54,248 bases of DNA from the IMG/VR virus record IMGVR_UViG_3300042695_000876, positions 1-54,248 of that record. One strand, 5' to 3'. The notes below the pieces were generated by a model, which was given only the letters and a program-made list of their open reading frames with translations, ran no database searches and had not been told where the DNA came from. Position numbers and translations under genes: made by a program. Shown in pieces: positions 14,383-23,495 of this stretch. The DNA is from a virus. The first letter of the stretch is position 1; every line of letters starts with the position of its first letter.

Positions 14383-15663
14383 ATGATGCTTCAGTCTACT
14401 CCACCTGAGCTTATAAGGAAAGTACAATACGTACTTAAGAGAGATAATAGTACAGAAACTTACAATGAAAATAAGATTAGCACTGCTGTTTCAAAAGCTA
14501 TGAAATCTATTGGAATGAAAAGCAAACTACTCCCAGGTGAAGTTGCACTAGAAGTTACAGACATTCTCAACAGAGGACAGACCGATGTTCAAGTAAGTGT
14601 TGATGCTATTCATAGAATAGTTGAAAACGTAATGATGGACATGGGTCTTCACGATCTTGCACGTGAATACATCCTTTATCGTTACAATAATATGCCAAAT
14701 ATCTTCCGTAAAAGAACTAATCTTAAACCCTACGAATATCCTCAGCTTGTAGAATTTACCGATGCTATTCGCCACTCCTATTGGGTACATACTGAGTTTA
14801 ATTACTCTTCTGATATTCAGGATATGAAAGTCAAAATGACTCCCGAAGAAGTAGAAATTGTCAAAAAAGCAATGCTTGCTATTTCTCAAATTGAAGTTGC
14901 TGTTAAAACATTTTGGGCTAAAATTGGTGATAGATTTCCAAAGCCGGAAATTGCAGCTGTCGGTATTACTTTCGGTGAATCAGAAGTTCGTCACGCTGAC
15001 GCTTATTCAAACCTTATTGAGATCATGGGCCTTAATGACGAGTTTGAAAAAGTAGTTGAAGTACCAGCCATGAAAAAGCGTATTGCTTATCTTGAGCAAT
15101 CTATTGGTTCTCCTTCTGATGATAAAGATTATTTCCACAAAATTATTCTCTTCTCTATGTTCGTAGAAAACGTTTCGTTGTTCTCTCAATTCTTGATTAT
15201 GATGGCATTCAATAAGCATAAGAACCTGCTTAAAGGTATTTCAAACGCCGTTGAAGCTACTTCTAAAGAAGAAGATATTCATGCTCGTTTTGGTTTTGAA
15301 CTCGTGAATATTATCAGAGCAGAGAATCCAGAATGGTTTGATAAAGATAGTATTAATGAAGTAAACAGACTATGCCGTGAAGCGTTTAAGGCTGAGTCTG
15401 CTATTGTAGATTGGATTTATGGGGATGCTGACCTAGACTTTCTACCAAAAGATACAGTAAAAGAATTTCTTAAGCACCGTTTCAATCAGTCGCTTCAGGC
15501 AATTGATATGAAACCTCTTTACGATGTTGATAAAGAAGTTATTAAAACAACCGACTGGTTTGTTGAAGAAATTCTGAGTACTAAAAATGTTGACTTCTTT
15601 GTTAAGCGCAGCACTGCGTATTCTAAGAAGACAAAAGCATTCACCGAAGACGATCTATTTTAA
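14383..15663 (+). CDS. nrdB: Class I ribonucleotide reductase small subunit NrdB with N-terminal ATP-cone
   Basis: 426 residues from ATG 14383 (RBS GAGGGG; the earlier in-frame ATG lies in a hairpin). Residues about 12-100 are an ATP-cone (VQYVLKRDNSTETYNENKIS ... GLHDLAREYILYRY), the allosteric domain normally found on NrdA. The ferritin-like body keeps metal ligands: Glu201-x2-His204 (EVRH), Glu263 and Glu297-x2-His300 (EDIH); Tyr208 is at the radical-tyrosine position (His+4). The C-terminal tail TEDDLF would dock into NrdA. ATP-cones on NrdB occur in some bacterial subclasses such as Leeuwenhoekiella. Cofactor type cannot be read from sequence. Confidence 0.92.
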   Translation: MMLQSTPPELIRKVQYVLKRDNSTETYNENKISTAVSKAMKSIGMKSKLLPGEVALEVTDILNRGQTDVQVSVDAIHRIVENVMMDMGLHDLAREYILYRYNNMPNIFRKRTNLKPYEYPQLVEFTDAIRHSYWVHTEFNYSSDIQDMKVKMTPEEVEIVKKAMLAISQIEVAVKTFWAKIGDRFPKPEIAAVGITFGESEVRHADAYSNLIEIMGLNDEFEKVVEVPAMKKRIAYLEQSIGSPSDDKDYFHKIILFSMFVENVSLFSQFLIMMAFNKHKNLLKGISNAVEATSKEEDIHARFGFELVNIIRAENPEWFDKDSINEVNRLCREAFKAESAIVDWIYGDADLDFLPKDTVKEFLKHRFNQSLQAIDMKPLYDVDKEVIKTTDWFVEEILSTKNVDFFVKRSTAYSKKTKAFTEDDLF

Positions 15664-15674
15664 AAGAGGGACAT

Positions 15675-17363
15675 ATGGAAAAATTTTATTGGCTAAACTC
15701 TGACTCGAGAACTTTTTTGTCTCGTGGATATTTAAGTGGAGGTGAGACACCGGAAAGTCGTATTCGTGATATAGCAGATCAGGCTGAAAAATATCTTAAA
15801 GAAATGGCAACAACAGAAGAAGCAAAGAAGAGCTTCGACGGTTATGCTGATAAGTTTTTTGATTATATGTCTCGTGGTTTCTATTCATTAGCATCTCCTG
15901 TTTGGGCTAACTATGGCAAGAAGCGTGGGCTTCCTGTTTCTTGCTTTGGTTCTTATATTGATGATAGTATGCAAGCTATTCTTTTTAGTCATGCTGAAAA
16001 CGGTATGCTTATGAAGAATGGTGGTGGAACTTCTGGTTACTTCGGCGCAGTTCGCCACCGCGGCGCACCTATTACAGATCAAGGTGAGTCTTCTGGTTCT
16101 GTACATTTTATGCAGATGTATGATACACTTGCGTCTGTTGTTTCACAAGGTTCAGTTCGTCGTGGTTTCTTTGCTGCATATCAAGACATTGAACACCCCG
16201 ATGCAGATGAATTCTTAGATATTGGCACAGAAGGTAATCCTATTCAAGGTCTTACAACTGGTATTTCCGTTTCAAATAAGTTCATTGACGAGATGAGAAA
16301 TGGTGATGCAGAAAAGCGTCGTCTATGGGCAAAAGTTCTTCAGCGTAGATCTGAAGTTGGTTTCCCTTATATTCTTTACTCAGATAACGTAAACGATGGT
16401 CGTCCTCAGGTTTACAAAGATAAGAATCGTCGTGTGCATGCTTCTAATATGTGTGCAGAAATTGCTCTTCCTTCTTCACACGAAGAAACATTTACTTGTG
16501 TTCTTTCTTCTATTAATGTGTTACTATGGGATGAGCTTAAAGAAACAGATGCTATCGAGGTTATGACTTACTTCCTTGATACTGTTTGTGAAGAATTCAT
16601 TCGTAAAACTGAAGGTCAAATCTATCTTAAGCGTGCTCGTGATTTTGCTATGAACCATCGCGCTCTTGGTGCTGGTATTCTTGGTTGGCATTCTTATCTT
16701 CAGTCTAATATGATCGCCTTCGAGTCTAAAGAAGCAGCTCAAAAGAATCTTGATATCGCCAAGACTCTTCGTGAAAGATCACATGCTGCTTCTCGTGATA
16801 TGGCTGTAAAGTTTGGTGAACCAGAAATCCTTAAGGGTTATGGTATGCGTAACACCACTACTATGGCTATTGCTCCAACTAAATCCTCGAGCTTTATTCT
16901 TGGACAAGTAAGTCAATCTATTGAGCCAGAGTTCTCAAACTGCTATGTTAAAGATCTCGCGAAGATGAAGGTTACTATTAAGAACCCGTATCTTGAAAAA
17001 CTTCTTCAGGAAAAAGGTGAAGACAAAGACGAAGTCTGGGAATCAATCCGTAATGCTGATGGTTCTGTTCAACATCTTAATATCCTAACAGAAGAAGAAA
17101 AAGCAGTGTTTAAAACTTTCTCTGAAATTAATCCATACACAATCATTGATCATGCAGCAGTTCGTCAGCAATACATTGACCAATCGCAAAGTCTTAATCT
17201 CATGCTTGATCCAGACATGTCAGTGAAAGAAATCAATCAACTATATCTGTATGCGTGGGAAATGGGTGTTAAGAGTCTTTATTATAGCTACTCAATGTCT
17301 GCAGCTCAATCACTCACTCGTAAGAGAGTAATGTCGTCAGAGTGCGCGGCTTGTGAAGCTTAA
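15675..17363 (+). CDS. nrdA: Class I ribonucleotide reductase large subunit NrdA, compact, without ATP-cone
   Basis: 562 residues, about 200 shorter than E. coli NrdA. Active-site residues are present: Cys90 (VSCFG) and Cys275 (TCVLSSIN) as the redox pair, Asn258-x-Cys260-x-Glu262 (SNMCAEI) as catalytic trio, and a Tyr-Tyr near the end (KSLYYSYS) for radical transfer. The C-terminus SSECAACEA provides the CxxC that is re-reduced by glutaredoxin or thioredoxin. No N-terminal ATP-cone; that domain is on NrdB. It is one base from hemA, so the two are probably co-translated. Confidence 0.93.
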   Translation: MEKFYWLNSDSRTFLSRGYLSGGETPESRIRDIADQAEKYLKEMATTEEAKKSFDGYADKFFDYMSRGFYSLASPVWANYGKKRGLPVSCFGSYIDDSMQAILFSHAENGMLMKNGGGTSGYFGAVRHRGAPITDQGESSGSVHFMQMYDTLASVVSQGSVRRGFFAAYQDIEHPDADEFLDIGTEGNPIQGLTTGISVSNKFIDEMRNGDAEKRRLWAKVLQRRSEVGFPYILYSDNVNDGRPQVYKDKNRRVHASNMCAEIALPSSHEETFTCVLSSINVLLWDELKETDAIEVMTYFLDTVCEEFIRKTEGQIYLKRARDFAMNHRALGAGILGWHSYLQSNMIAFESKEAAQKNLDIAKTLRERSHAASRDMAVKFGEPEILKGYGMRNTTTMAIAPTKSSSFILGQVSQSIEPEFSNCYVKDLAKMKVTIKNPYLEKLLQEKGEDKDEVWESIRNADGSVQHLNILTEEEKAVFKTFSEINPYTIIDHAAVRQQYIDQSQSLNLMLDPDMSVKEINQLYLYAWEMGVKSLYYSYSMSAAQSLTRKRVMSSECAACEA

Positions 17364-17364
17364 A

Positions 17365-18558
17365 ATGAATTATTTGAATTACTTCGAGAAGATCGTTGAT
17401 AACTATAAAGAAGACGGCAGATATAGAGTATTCAATGATATACTAAGAGAGCGAGGATCATTTCCTCGCTCTATATGGTACGGTAAATATGCTCCAAAAA
17501 ATATTGTAAATTGGTGCTCAAATGATTATCTAGGTATGGGTCAGAATCGATATGTTATTGATGCTATGCACACAGCTTTAGATCAAACCGGTTCTGGTTC
17601 TGGAGGTACTCGTAACATAGGTGGTACTTCTCACTACCATGTTACACTCGAAAAAGAATTAGCTTTACTTCATAAGAAAGAGTCTGCTCTTTTGTTCACG
17701 AGCGCATACGTGGCAAATGAGTGGGCTCTTATTGCTTTGAGTAGAATTATTCCAGATATTTGTTTCATATCAGATAGTAAGAACCATGCATCTATGATTA
17801 TTGGAATAAATCATAGTCGTGCAAGTAAGATTGTATTCGAGCATAACAATATGAAAGATCTTGAAGATGCATTGATCGCAGCAACAGCAGCTGGAAAGAT
17901 TCCTTGCATTGTTTTCGAGTCTGTATATAGTATGGATGGAGATGTTTCTCCTGTTAAAGACATCTGTGATTTAGCAGATAAATATAACGCGATTACCTAT
18001 ATTGACGAAGTTCATGCGGTTGGTCTTTATGGTGACACTGGTGCAGGTTACTGCGAAAAGCTCGGTGTTTCTGATAGAATTGATATTATTAATGGAACGT
18101 TAGGAAAAGCATATGGTGTACAAGGTGGTTATGTTGTTGGGCTTTCTGTGGTTCTCGATGCCATTCGTTCTGTTGCCAGTGGCTTTATTTTTACGACATC
18201 AACAGCCCCAGCAATATGTGCAGGAGCCCTTGCCTCAATCAAATATCTCAGAGACCACTCTTCTTTACGTGAACAACACCAAGAAAGAGCCAGAAAACTG
18301 AAGAGAATGTTGACTGAAGCAGACATACCAGTACATCCAAATTCCTGCACTCACATCATTCCAGTCATGGTAAACGATGCTTTTAAATGTAAAGCAGCAA
18401 GCGATAGACTACTTAATGAGTTTGGAATTTATATTCAACCAATTAATTCTCCAACAGTTGATGTTGGCACTGAAAGATTAAGAATTGCGCCTACACCATA
18501 TCATGACGATATTATGATGACTGAACTGGTTGAGGCCTTAAGAAAGGTATTGAAATGA
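17365..18558 (+). CDS. hemA: 5-aminolevulinate synthase (ALAS)
   Basis: 397 residues, close to full-length bacterial ALAS. Motifs in order: [29 protein letters not shown] (glycine-rich, PLP phosphate), [35 protein letters not shown] (Asp214 and His217) and [13 protein letters not shown] with PLP-lysine Lys248, then GIYVQP-like [11 protein letters not shown] and [10 protein letters not shown]. These distinguish ALAS from related KBL/BioF enzymes. It condenses glycine and succinyl-CoA to 5-aminolevulinate, the committed step of heme and bacteriochlorophyll synthesis in alphaproteobacteria. ATG 17365 is chosen; the upstream GTG overlaps nrdA. No heme-regulatory CP motif at the N-terminus. Very unusual for a phage. 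Confidence 0.95.
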   Translation: MNYLNYFEKIVDNYKEDGRYRVFNDILRERGSFPRSIWYGKYAPKNIVNWCSNDYLGMGQNRYVIDAMHTALDQTGSGSGGTRNIGGTSHYHVTLEKELALLHKKESALLFTSAYVANEWALIALSRIIPDICFISDSKNHASMIIGINHSRASKIVFEHNNMKDLEDALIAATAAGKIPCIVFESVYSMDGDVSPVKDICDLADKYNAITYIDEVHAVGLYGDTGAGYCEKLGVSDRIDIINGTLGKAYGVQGGYVVGLSVVLDAIRSVASGFIFTTSTAPAICAGALASIKYLRDHSSLREQHQERARKLKRMLTEADIPVHPNSCTHIIPVMVNDAFKCKAASDRLLNEFGIYIQPINSPTVDVGTERLRIAPTPYHDDIMMTELVEALRKVLK

Positions 18559-18596
18559 ATCAATTAGAAAATGCTTTCTTTAGAAAGGAAACTAAA

Positions 18597-19016
18597 ATGA
18601 GTAAGATTAAAAAAGCTTTTTGGTTTACTCTTGGAATTATATTATTAGGAGTAGCATATCTAGGTGTTCTTATTCCTGGTCTTCCGTGGAGTACACCAGT
18701 TCTAGGAGCTGCGTTTTGTTTTGCTAAGTCAAGTGAAAAGTTTCATAATTGGATTATGAATCATAAAACTTTTGGGCCGTTCATTAAAGAATGGTCTACA
18801 TATAGAGTGTATCCTAATAAAGCAAAATATCTTATGGTAATAGTGATGACTATTTCTCTTACTATTATGCTATTGACAACTGGCAATTTTATGGCTACAA
18901 TGTATCTTCTTATATTGTTCTCCGTAATTGTAGCTTGGGCAAGCAGATATCCAGGATCAAAAGAAGAAGCCGAGCGCAGAATTGCTGCTGGAGAGAAGAT
19001 CGGCTGGCTTAAATAA
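18597..19016 (+). CDS. DUF454 (YbaN-like) inner-membrane protein
   Basis: 139 residues from ATG 18597, preferred because AAGGAAA lies 6 nt upstream; ATG 18555, overlapping the hemA stop, is an alternative. TM segments lie about 5-45 (FWFTLGIILLGVAYLGVLIP, then a LPWSTP turn) and two near 80-120. The LGVLIPGLPWSTPVLGAAFC and WIMNHKTFGPFIKEW patterns are characteristic of DUF454/YbaN. Function of the family is unknown. Position after hemA hints at a link with tetrapyrrole handling, but that is only context. Confidence 0.8.
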   Translation: MSKIKKAFWFTLGIILLGVAYLGVLIPGLPWSTPVLGAAFCFAKSSEKFHNWIMNHKTFGPFIKEWSTYRVYPNKAKYLMVIVMTISLTIMLLTTGNFMATMYLLILFSVIVAWASRYPGSKEEAERRIAAGEKIGWLK

Positions 19017-19030
19017 ATAAAACTATATAA
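19012..19030 (+). promoter_or_regulatory. Candidate promoter: AATAAATA (19012-19019) and TATAAT (19025-19030)
   Basis: A late-box variant lies 33 nt before ATG 19053, the usual late spacing, and a consensus -10 TATAAT lies just after it without a clear -35. One of them may start the sugar operon. The first partly reflects the stop codon AAATAA, so it may be chance. Confidence 0.35.
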
Positions 19031-19052
19031 TGCTTTTGATGAAGGAGTTGTA

Positions 19053-20078
19053 ATGTCAAAGAAAATTCTTATTACCGGTGGTGCAGGTTTTATTGCTCAC
19101 CATCTTATTGGTCAGATCCTTAAGAGAACTGACTGGGAAATTGTCACCGTAGATCGTTTAGATTATAGCGGTAATCTCAATCGTTTGGCAGATATTCTTC
19201 AAGATTACTCTCCTTCTGAAAAGAAAAGAGTTCGTACAATCTATCATGATTTAAAGGCTGAATTTAATCCAATGCTTCTTGCAGATATTGGAAAAGTAGA
19301 TATCATTGCACACCTAGCCGCTGGTTCACACGTGGATCGCTCTATTGAACGTCCTATGGAATTTGTTATGGACAATGTGGTCGGCACCTGTAACGTCCTT
19401 GAGATGGCTCGTAAGCAGGATAACTTAGAACGTTTCCTTTACTTTTCTACAGACGAAGTTTTTGGCCCTGCTCCAGATGGTGTTAAGTACGATGAGTATG
19501 ATCGTTACAACTCAACGAATCCGTACTCAGCATCTAAAGCTGGTGGCGAAGAACTTGCAGTAGCATTCCAGAACACATATCATATGCCGATCTATATTAC
19601 ACATACTATGAATGTGTTTGGACAGAGACAACACCCCGAGAAGTTTATTCCTATGACTATTCGTAATGTTCGTGATGGAAAAACTGTAACAATCCATTCT
19701 GATGCTACTAAAACTATTCCAGGTTCAAGACATTACATCCACGCAGAAGATGTTGCTGATGCATCGTTGTTCTTGCTTGAAAATAATAGAACGCTTGATA
19801 TGTCTAACAACACTGGAATTAAATGCCCTAAGTTTAATATCTGCGGAGCAACAGAACTGAATAACTTAGAACTAGCACAAATGATTGCCAACGCTCAAGG
19901 AAAGGAACTCAAATATGAATTCATGGATTTCCATAGTAGCCGTCCTGGCCACGATCTCCGTTATGCTCTATCTGGTGAACGAATGGCAAATATGGGATGG
20001 ACTCCAAAGCCTGTCGAAGATAGAATTAACGAAGTAGTTCATTGGACTTTAGAAAATAGAAGGTGGTTAGACGTATGA
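19053..20078 (+). CDS. NAD-dependent sugar-nucleotide dehydratase/epimerase (extended SDR, dTDP-glucose 4,6-dehydratase-like)
   Basis: 341 residues. Rossmann GGAGFIAHH near residue 8, VDRLDYSGNL, HLAAGSHVDRSIERP, FLYFSTDEVFG and catalytic Y-x3-K in NPYSASKAGGEE. The S-T-D-E-V-F-G and S-H-V-D-R-S motifs match RmlB-type 4,6-dehydratases, with Thr-Asp-Glu as catalytic residues. The substrate may be dTDP-, CDP- or UDP-sugar. RBS AAGGAG. It heads a sugar operon with a methyltransferase and a GT17-sulfotransferase. Confidence 0.88.
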   Translation: MSKKILITGGAGFIAHHLIGQILKRTDWEIVTVDRLDYSGNLNRLADILQDYSPSEKKRVRTIYHDLKAEFNPMLLADIGKVDIIAHLAAGSHVDRSIERPMEFVMDNVVGTCNVLEMARKQDNLERFLYFSTDEVFGPAPDGVKYDEYDRYNSTNPYSASKAGGEELAVAFQNTYHMPIYITHTMNVFGQRQHPEKFIPMTIRNVRDGKTVTIHSDATKTIPGSRHYIHAEDVADASLFLLENNRTLDMSNNTGIKCPKFNICGATELNNLELAQMIANAQGKELKYEFMDFHSSRPGHDLRYALSGERMANMGWTPKPVEDRINEVVHWTLENRRWLDV

Positions 20079-20638
20079 ATTTCCAAGACATAATTGATTT
20101 AGAATATGAAAAGTGCAAGAGTGCGAAGTCTGATATTAGTGAGCACATACAACTTCTATATGAACTAGCTTCTGAGTGCGATCACGTTACAGAAATGGGT
20201 GTTCGTTTTGGTGACAGCACTCGTGCTTTTCTTAAGTCTGGTGTAATTTTAAGGTCATATGATATTCAGCTTGACGATAAAGTTACAGCATTATTCAAAA
20301 GAGCAGATAATGCTGGTCTTGATGTAAAGTATATTAAAGCAGATGTGCGTCAAATTGAGATTGAAGAAACAGATTTTCTCTTTATTGATACTTGGCACTC
20401 GTATCCACAATTAAAACAAGAACTACATCTTCATGGAAACAAAGCTCGAAAGTATCTTGCTTTTCATGATACATGGACATACGGTGTAAAAGACGAGAGT
20501 TGGGATAAAAATAAAACTCCAGTAGGAACAGAAGGATTACTCCCAGCAATCATTCGTTTCATGATCGATAATCCTCACTGGAAATTTAAAGAATTTAGAA
20601 CAAATAATAACGGGCTTACGGTACTAGAGAGAGGTTGA
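20075..20638 (+). CDS. SAM-dependent methyltransferase (Methyltransf_24/CmcI-like)
   Basis: 187 residues; ATG 20075 overlaps the preceding stop by ATGA. Motif I VTEMGVRFGDSTRAF, then RSYDIQLDD, DFLFIDTWHSYPQLKQEL and YLAFHDTWTYG. The last two mirror motif IV and the H-D motif of the 545 methyltransferase and of cephalosporin-type small-molecule methyltransferases. The sugar operon context suggests methylation of a modified sugar. Confidence 0.75.
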   Translation: MNFQDIIDLEYEKCKSAKSDISEHIQLLYELASECDHVTEMGVRFGDSTRAFLKSGVILRSYDIQLDDKVTALFKRADNAGLDVKYIKADVRQIEIEETDFLFIDTWHSYPQLKQELHLHGNKARKYLAFHDTWTYGVKDESWDKNKTPVGTEGLLPAIIRFMIDNPHWKFKEFRTNNNGLTVLERG

Positions 20639-20639
20639 T

Positions 20640-22208
20640 ATGGCTATTGTAGATTGCTTTCCATTTTTTGCTCCATATGGAGAGGAACTTCTTTACCTTC
20701 GAGTAAATCTTTTGAAGGACTATGTAGATAAGTTTATTATTGTAGAGTCAGATAAGACTCATAGTGGTAAACCTGTCGAAAGAAAGTTTATGGAGATTGC
20801 TCGTAATCAAGGTCTTCCTATTGAGAAGATCATTTACATCGAGCATGATATTCCAGAAACAGAACATCTTCAAATCAGAGACGTTGATCGCTATAACGCT
20901 GGTGTGAATGTTCATAATGAAGCATCTCTTTATGCAAGAGTTCGTGAACGTCTTCAAAAAGATGCTGTAATGCAAGCTATGCATCAATTTAAAAACGACG
21001 ATGTTTTCATCTATGGTGACGCTGACGAGATTATCAATCCAAAGAATATTCAGTGGGTTGCGAATATTGCTCGAAATAACCAGAATGCAATCATTAAGAT
21101 TCCTCTTGTTTATTTACAAGGAAGAGCTGATCTTCGTATTCACCACCAAACTGGTGAGCCGGTTGTCTGGTGGAAAGCTATGTTCTTTGCTACGAAGTCT
21201 CAGATTATGCAGCACACCGTGAATAACATTCGATGTGGTAATATTCCACATAAGGTGACGTGGCCTACACACGGTGGTAAGATAATTCAAGACATGGGCT
21301 GGCACTTTGCTTGGATGGGTAACAAAGAACAAAGACAAGCTAAGGCAGACTCGTTTGCTCATGCTCATGACAGCTTCAAGTTCCTTGGAGAAGTCGGAAG
21401 CTATAGTAAGTACAAATCATTTGTAGACGCAAGTCAATTGGCTGAAGGTGGTATTGCTCCCGATGGTAATACTGATCATATCCTAAAGCGTTATCCTTTT
21501 GAAGAATTGCCTCAGCTTATCTTCGAAACTCCTTTCGTAAAAGAATTCTTGCTTCCAGAAGTTGATATGGCACAGGACTACGCTTTTAATGATTGTAATT
21601 GTTATTGGTGCCAAAAGCTCAGCTTCCCTCTTCTATATGATCTTGATGGAGAGAAGAACTGGTTTGAAGTTCCAAGAAGTTGCTCTGTAACTATTAAGGA
21701 ATCATTTCCAAACAAAGCTCAAGTTATGAGAAACACCAGAAAATACAGAACAATTTCTGAGACTGACAAACCTATTGTTATCTTTAGTGATCCACTTGAA
21801 AGATTTATTTCTCTTATCAATGTGTACCTTGTTGATAAGCAAAGATACCACGGATATGGTAAAGATATTTTCACGACCTTCGCAAAAGATTTAGATTCGT
21901 GCACTAAAGAAGAAAAGATCGACTTGTTCTTTAGAAATCTAAACAAGATTAACTCTAATCACCAAGTTCACCATTTCCACCCGCAATGCAGATTTGTTGA
22001 TACCGAAAACTTTGAAGAGTTTACTATTGTAAAGAGAGAAGATGTAAACGAATTCTTTGGTATCAATAGAAAACTTAATGAGACAAAGAAAGAGATTACT
22101 CTAGATGATTTCAGTGAAGAACAGATTGAGTTTATTAAGAGAGCTTATAAGAGCGATTACGAATTCATTGAACAATACAGTGATATGATATGGCAAAATT
22201 CAAAGTAA
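20640..22208 (+). CDS. GT17 glycosyltransferase fused to a sulfotransferase-like domain
   Basis: 522 residues. The N-terminal part (1-305) matches GT17 (beta-1,4-GlcNAc transferase III family): IVDCFPFFAPYGEELLYLRV, KFIIVESDKTHSGKP, DVFIYGDADEIINP (D-x-D) and GWHFAWMG. The C-terminal part (about 340-500) looks like a sulfotransferase: PRSCSVTIKESF at the 5'-phosphosulfate-loop position, KPIVIFSDPLERFISLINVY as the 3'-phosphate site (canonical R-D-P-x2-R-x2-S), then VHHFHPQCRF. Together these would add and sulfate a sugar. The Arg of R-D-P is Ser here and the P-loop is degenerate, so catalysis by the second half is uncertain. Confidence 0.72.
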   Translation: MAIVDCFPFFAPYGEELLYLRVNLLKDYVDKFIIVESDKTHSGKPVERKFMEIARNQGLPIEKIIYIEHDIPETEHLQIRDVDRYNAGVNVHNEASLYARVRERLQKDAVMQAMHQFKNDDVFIYGDADEIINPKNIQWVANIARNNQNAIIKIPLVYLQGRADLRIHHQTGEPVVWWKAMFFATKSQIMQHTVNNIRCGNIPHKVTWPTHGGKIIQDMGWHFAWMGNKEQRQAKADSFAHAHDSFKFLGEVGSYSKYKSFVDASQLAEGGIAPDGNTDHILKRYPFEELPQLIFETPFVKEFLLPEVDMAQDYAFNDCNCYWCQKLSFPLLYDLDGEKNWFEVPRSCSVTIKESFPNKAQVMRNTRKYRTISETDKPIVIFSDPLERFISLINVYLVDKQRYHGYGKDIFTTFAKDLDSCTKEEKIDLFFRNLNKINSNHQVHHFHPQCRFVDTENFEEFTIVKREDVNEFFGINRKLNETKKEITLDDFSEEQIEFIKRAYKSDYEFIEQYSDMIWQNSK

Positions 22209-22432
22209 ACGAAAGAACTGTCGATGGTCTTTATCTTGAGATTGACCATCATAAGAAAGAAAAAATAGATATCCTCAGAGAAAATGATTCTCTGAGGAGA
22301 CAAAACACGATGTTGATCGATTCTCTAGAGGCTCTTGTAAGTGAGAAAAGCTTTTGGTCTCAAGAAGCTCTTACTACAGGGATCGTCTGGAGGCTCGAAA
22401 ACGTTTTAAATCAAATCAAAAATGATAGTTGA
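22190..22432 (+). CDS. Small coiled-coil protein
   Basis: 80 residues starting inside the end of the preceding gene (18-base overlap). Charged helix with heptad spacing (YLEIDHHKKEKIDILREND ... LIDSLEALVSEKSF). No family recognised. Its TGA stop (22430-22432) lies in the TTGACA of the next promoter. Confidence 0.55.
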   Translation: MAKFKVNERTVDGLYLEIDHHKKEKIDILRENDSLRRQNTMLIDSLEALVSEKSFWSQEALTTGIVWRLENVLNQIKNDS

Positions 22433-22456
22433 CATTTTCAACTTATGATATATACT
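22429..22456 (+). promoter_or_regulatory. Early sigma70-like promoter with palindromic -10 region
   Basis: TTGACA (22429-22434), 16-bp spacer beginning TTTTC, TATACT (22451-22456). The -10 is half of a perfect 12-bp palindrome TATACTAGTATA (22451-22462). Drives the SleB-like hydrolase gene. Confidence 0.75.
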
Positions 22457-22482
22457 AGTATAGTATAAAAAAAGAGGCAGGA

Positions 22483-22992
22483 ATGAAAAAACTATTATTG
22501 TTGGCTACGGCTGTAGCCTACGTAGCAGGTGCGTCTGCAGCATTTGCTCAAGAATCTGATCAAACAGATGTTATCGAAAATTACAAGCAAGCGCATTGCC
22601 TTGCTCAAAACATTTATTTCGAAGCACGGGGAAGCAATTTCGCAGACAAAGTCTCAGTAGCAGATGTTGTTCTCAATCGTGCTCGAGATAGCAGATATCC
22701 AAACACCCCATGTGAAGTTATTAGCCAAGGCTTCGTAGATTCGTCTGGTAACATGGTTCGGAATCAATGTCAATTTTCTTGGTACTGTGATGGTAAGTCT
22801 GATGTTCCTGAAGACGAAACAGCTTGGGAAGAAGCCATGCTTATCGCGTGGAATATGGTTCATCATGGCCGCTATCGTGGTCTCACTGAAGGAGCCACTC
22901 ACTACCACGCCACATATGTAAAACCAGGATGGGCTAGTGATTTTCAACTTGTTGGTAGGATCGGAGATCACGTTTACTATCGTCAAGAATAA
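22483..22992 (+). CDS. Secreted SleB/Hydrolase_2-type cell wall hydrolase
   Basis: 169 residues. A classical Sec signal peptide MKKLLLLATAVAYVAGASAAFAQ (cut after AFA) is followed by the Hydrolase_2 domain: CLAQNIYFEARGSNFADKVS with the likely catalytic Glu in YFEARG, VADVVLNRARDSRYPNTPCE, FSWYCDG and ATHYHATYVKPGW. SleB-type enzymes are lytic transglycosylase/cortex hydrolases. Export to the periplasm during the early phase, apart from the lysis cluster, suggests wall remodelling or superinfection control rather than final lysis, which is inference. RBS AGGCAGGA. Confidence 0.88.
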   Translation: MKKLLLLATAVAYVAGASAAFAQESDQTDVIENYKQAHCLAQNIYFEARGSNFADKVSVADVVLNRARDSRYPNTPCEVISQGFVDSSGNMVRNQCQFSWYCDGKSDVPEDETAWEEAMLIAWNMVHHGRYRGLTEGATHYHATYVKPGWASDFQLVGRIGDHVYYRQE

Positions 22993-22993
22993 G

Positions 22994-23022
22994 TTGACAT
23001 TTCGAAAAAGATGTGATACTAT
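22994..23022 (+). promoter_or_regulatory. Early sigma70-like promoter
   Basis: TTGACA (22994-22999), then TTTCG and a 17-bp spacer to TACTAT (23017-23022); GATACT at 23015 is an alternative -10. Located 1 nt after the hydrolase stop. Confidence 0.65.
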
Positions 23023-23051
23023 ACATTATATACAACGTGAAAAGGTGAAAA

Positions 23052-23495
23052 ATGAACATCCACCATCGTCCTATTTTTGATACCGAAGCGATTATCAAAC
23101 ACTATTCTGAAAAAGATGGTGTTCCTGTAAAGTACATCTGCACTTCTGCTGTTCAGCCAGGTGCAGCGTTTGCTGCTGACATCTTCTATCGTGATACTCC
23201 TCACCCAGAATTTGGCAATCGTTACTTCGGCTTGTATGTTAATCCACATGCAGACTACGCTCAGGTTATGATTACAAACGCCGATAAGGTAGAGTCTGCA
23301 AACTTTGATATGGTTGATGTAGATGGAACTCTTCATTATAGCCAGCATCGTCATGATTTTTATTCTGTCGGCGATGTGTCTATTGACGGTGGTCGAGCAT
23401 ATCTTCGTCGTGTAGGTAACATTAATTATCCTGTTGTATCTCTACGTCTTAAGGACGGTGAATTTGTAATGAAAGAAGGAGACTCAGATGTCTGA
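23052..23495 (+). CDS. Hypothetical early protein
   Basis: 147 residues, soluble, beta-rich in appearance (RYFGLYVNPHADYAQVMITN, DFYSVGDVSIDGGRAYLRRV). No motif or family recognised. Good RBS (AAAGGTG), own promoter, and an 8-base overlap with the next gene support it as real. Confidence 0.6.
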   Translation: MNIHHRPIFDTEAIIKHYSEKDGVPVKYICTSAVQPGAAFAADIFYRDTPHPEFGNRYFGLYVNPHADYAQVMITNADKVESANFDMVDVDGTLHYSQHRHDFYSVGDVSIDGGRAYLRRVGNINYPVVSLRLKDGEFVMKEGDSDV

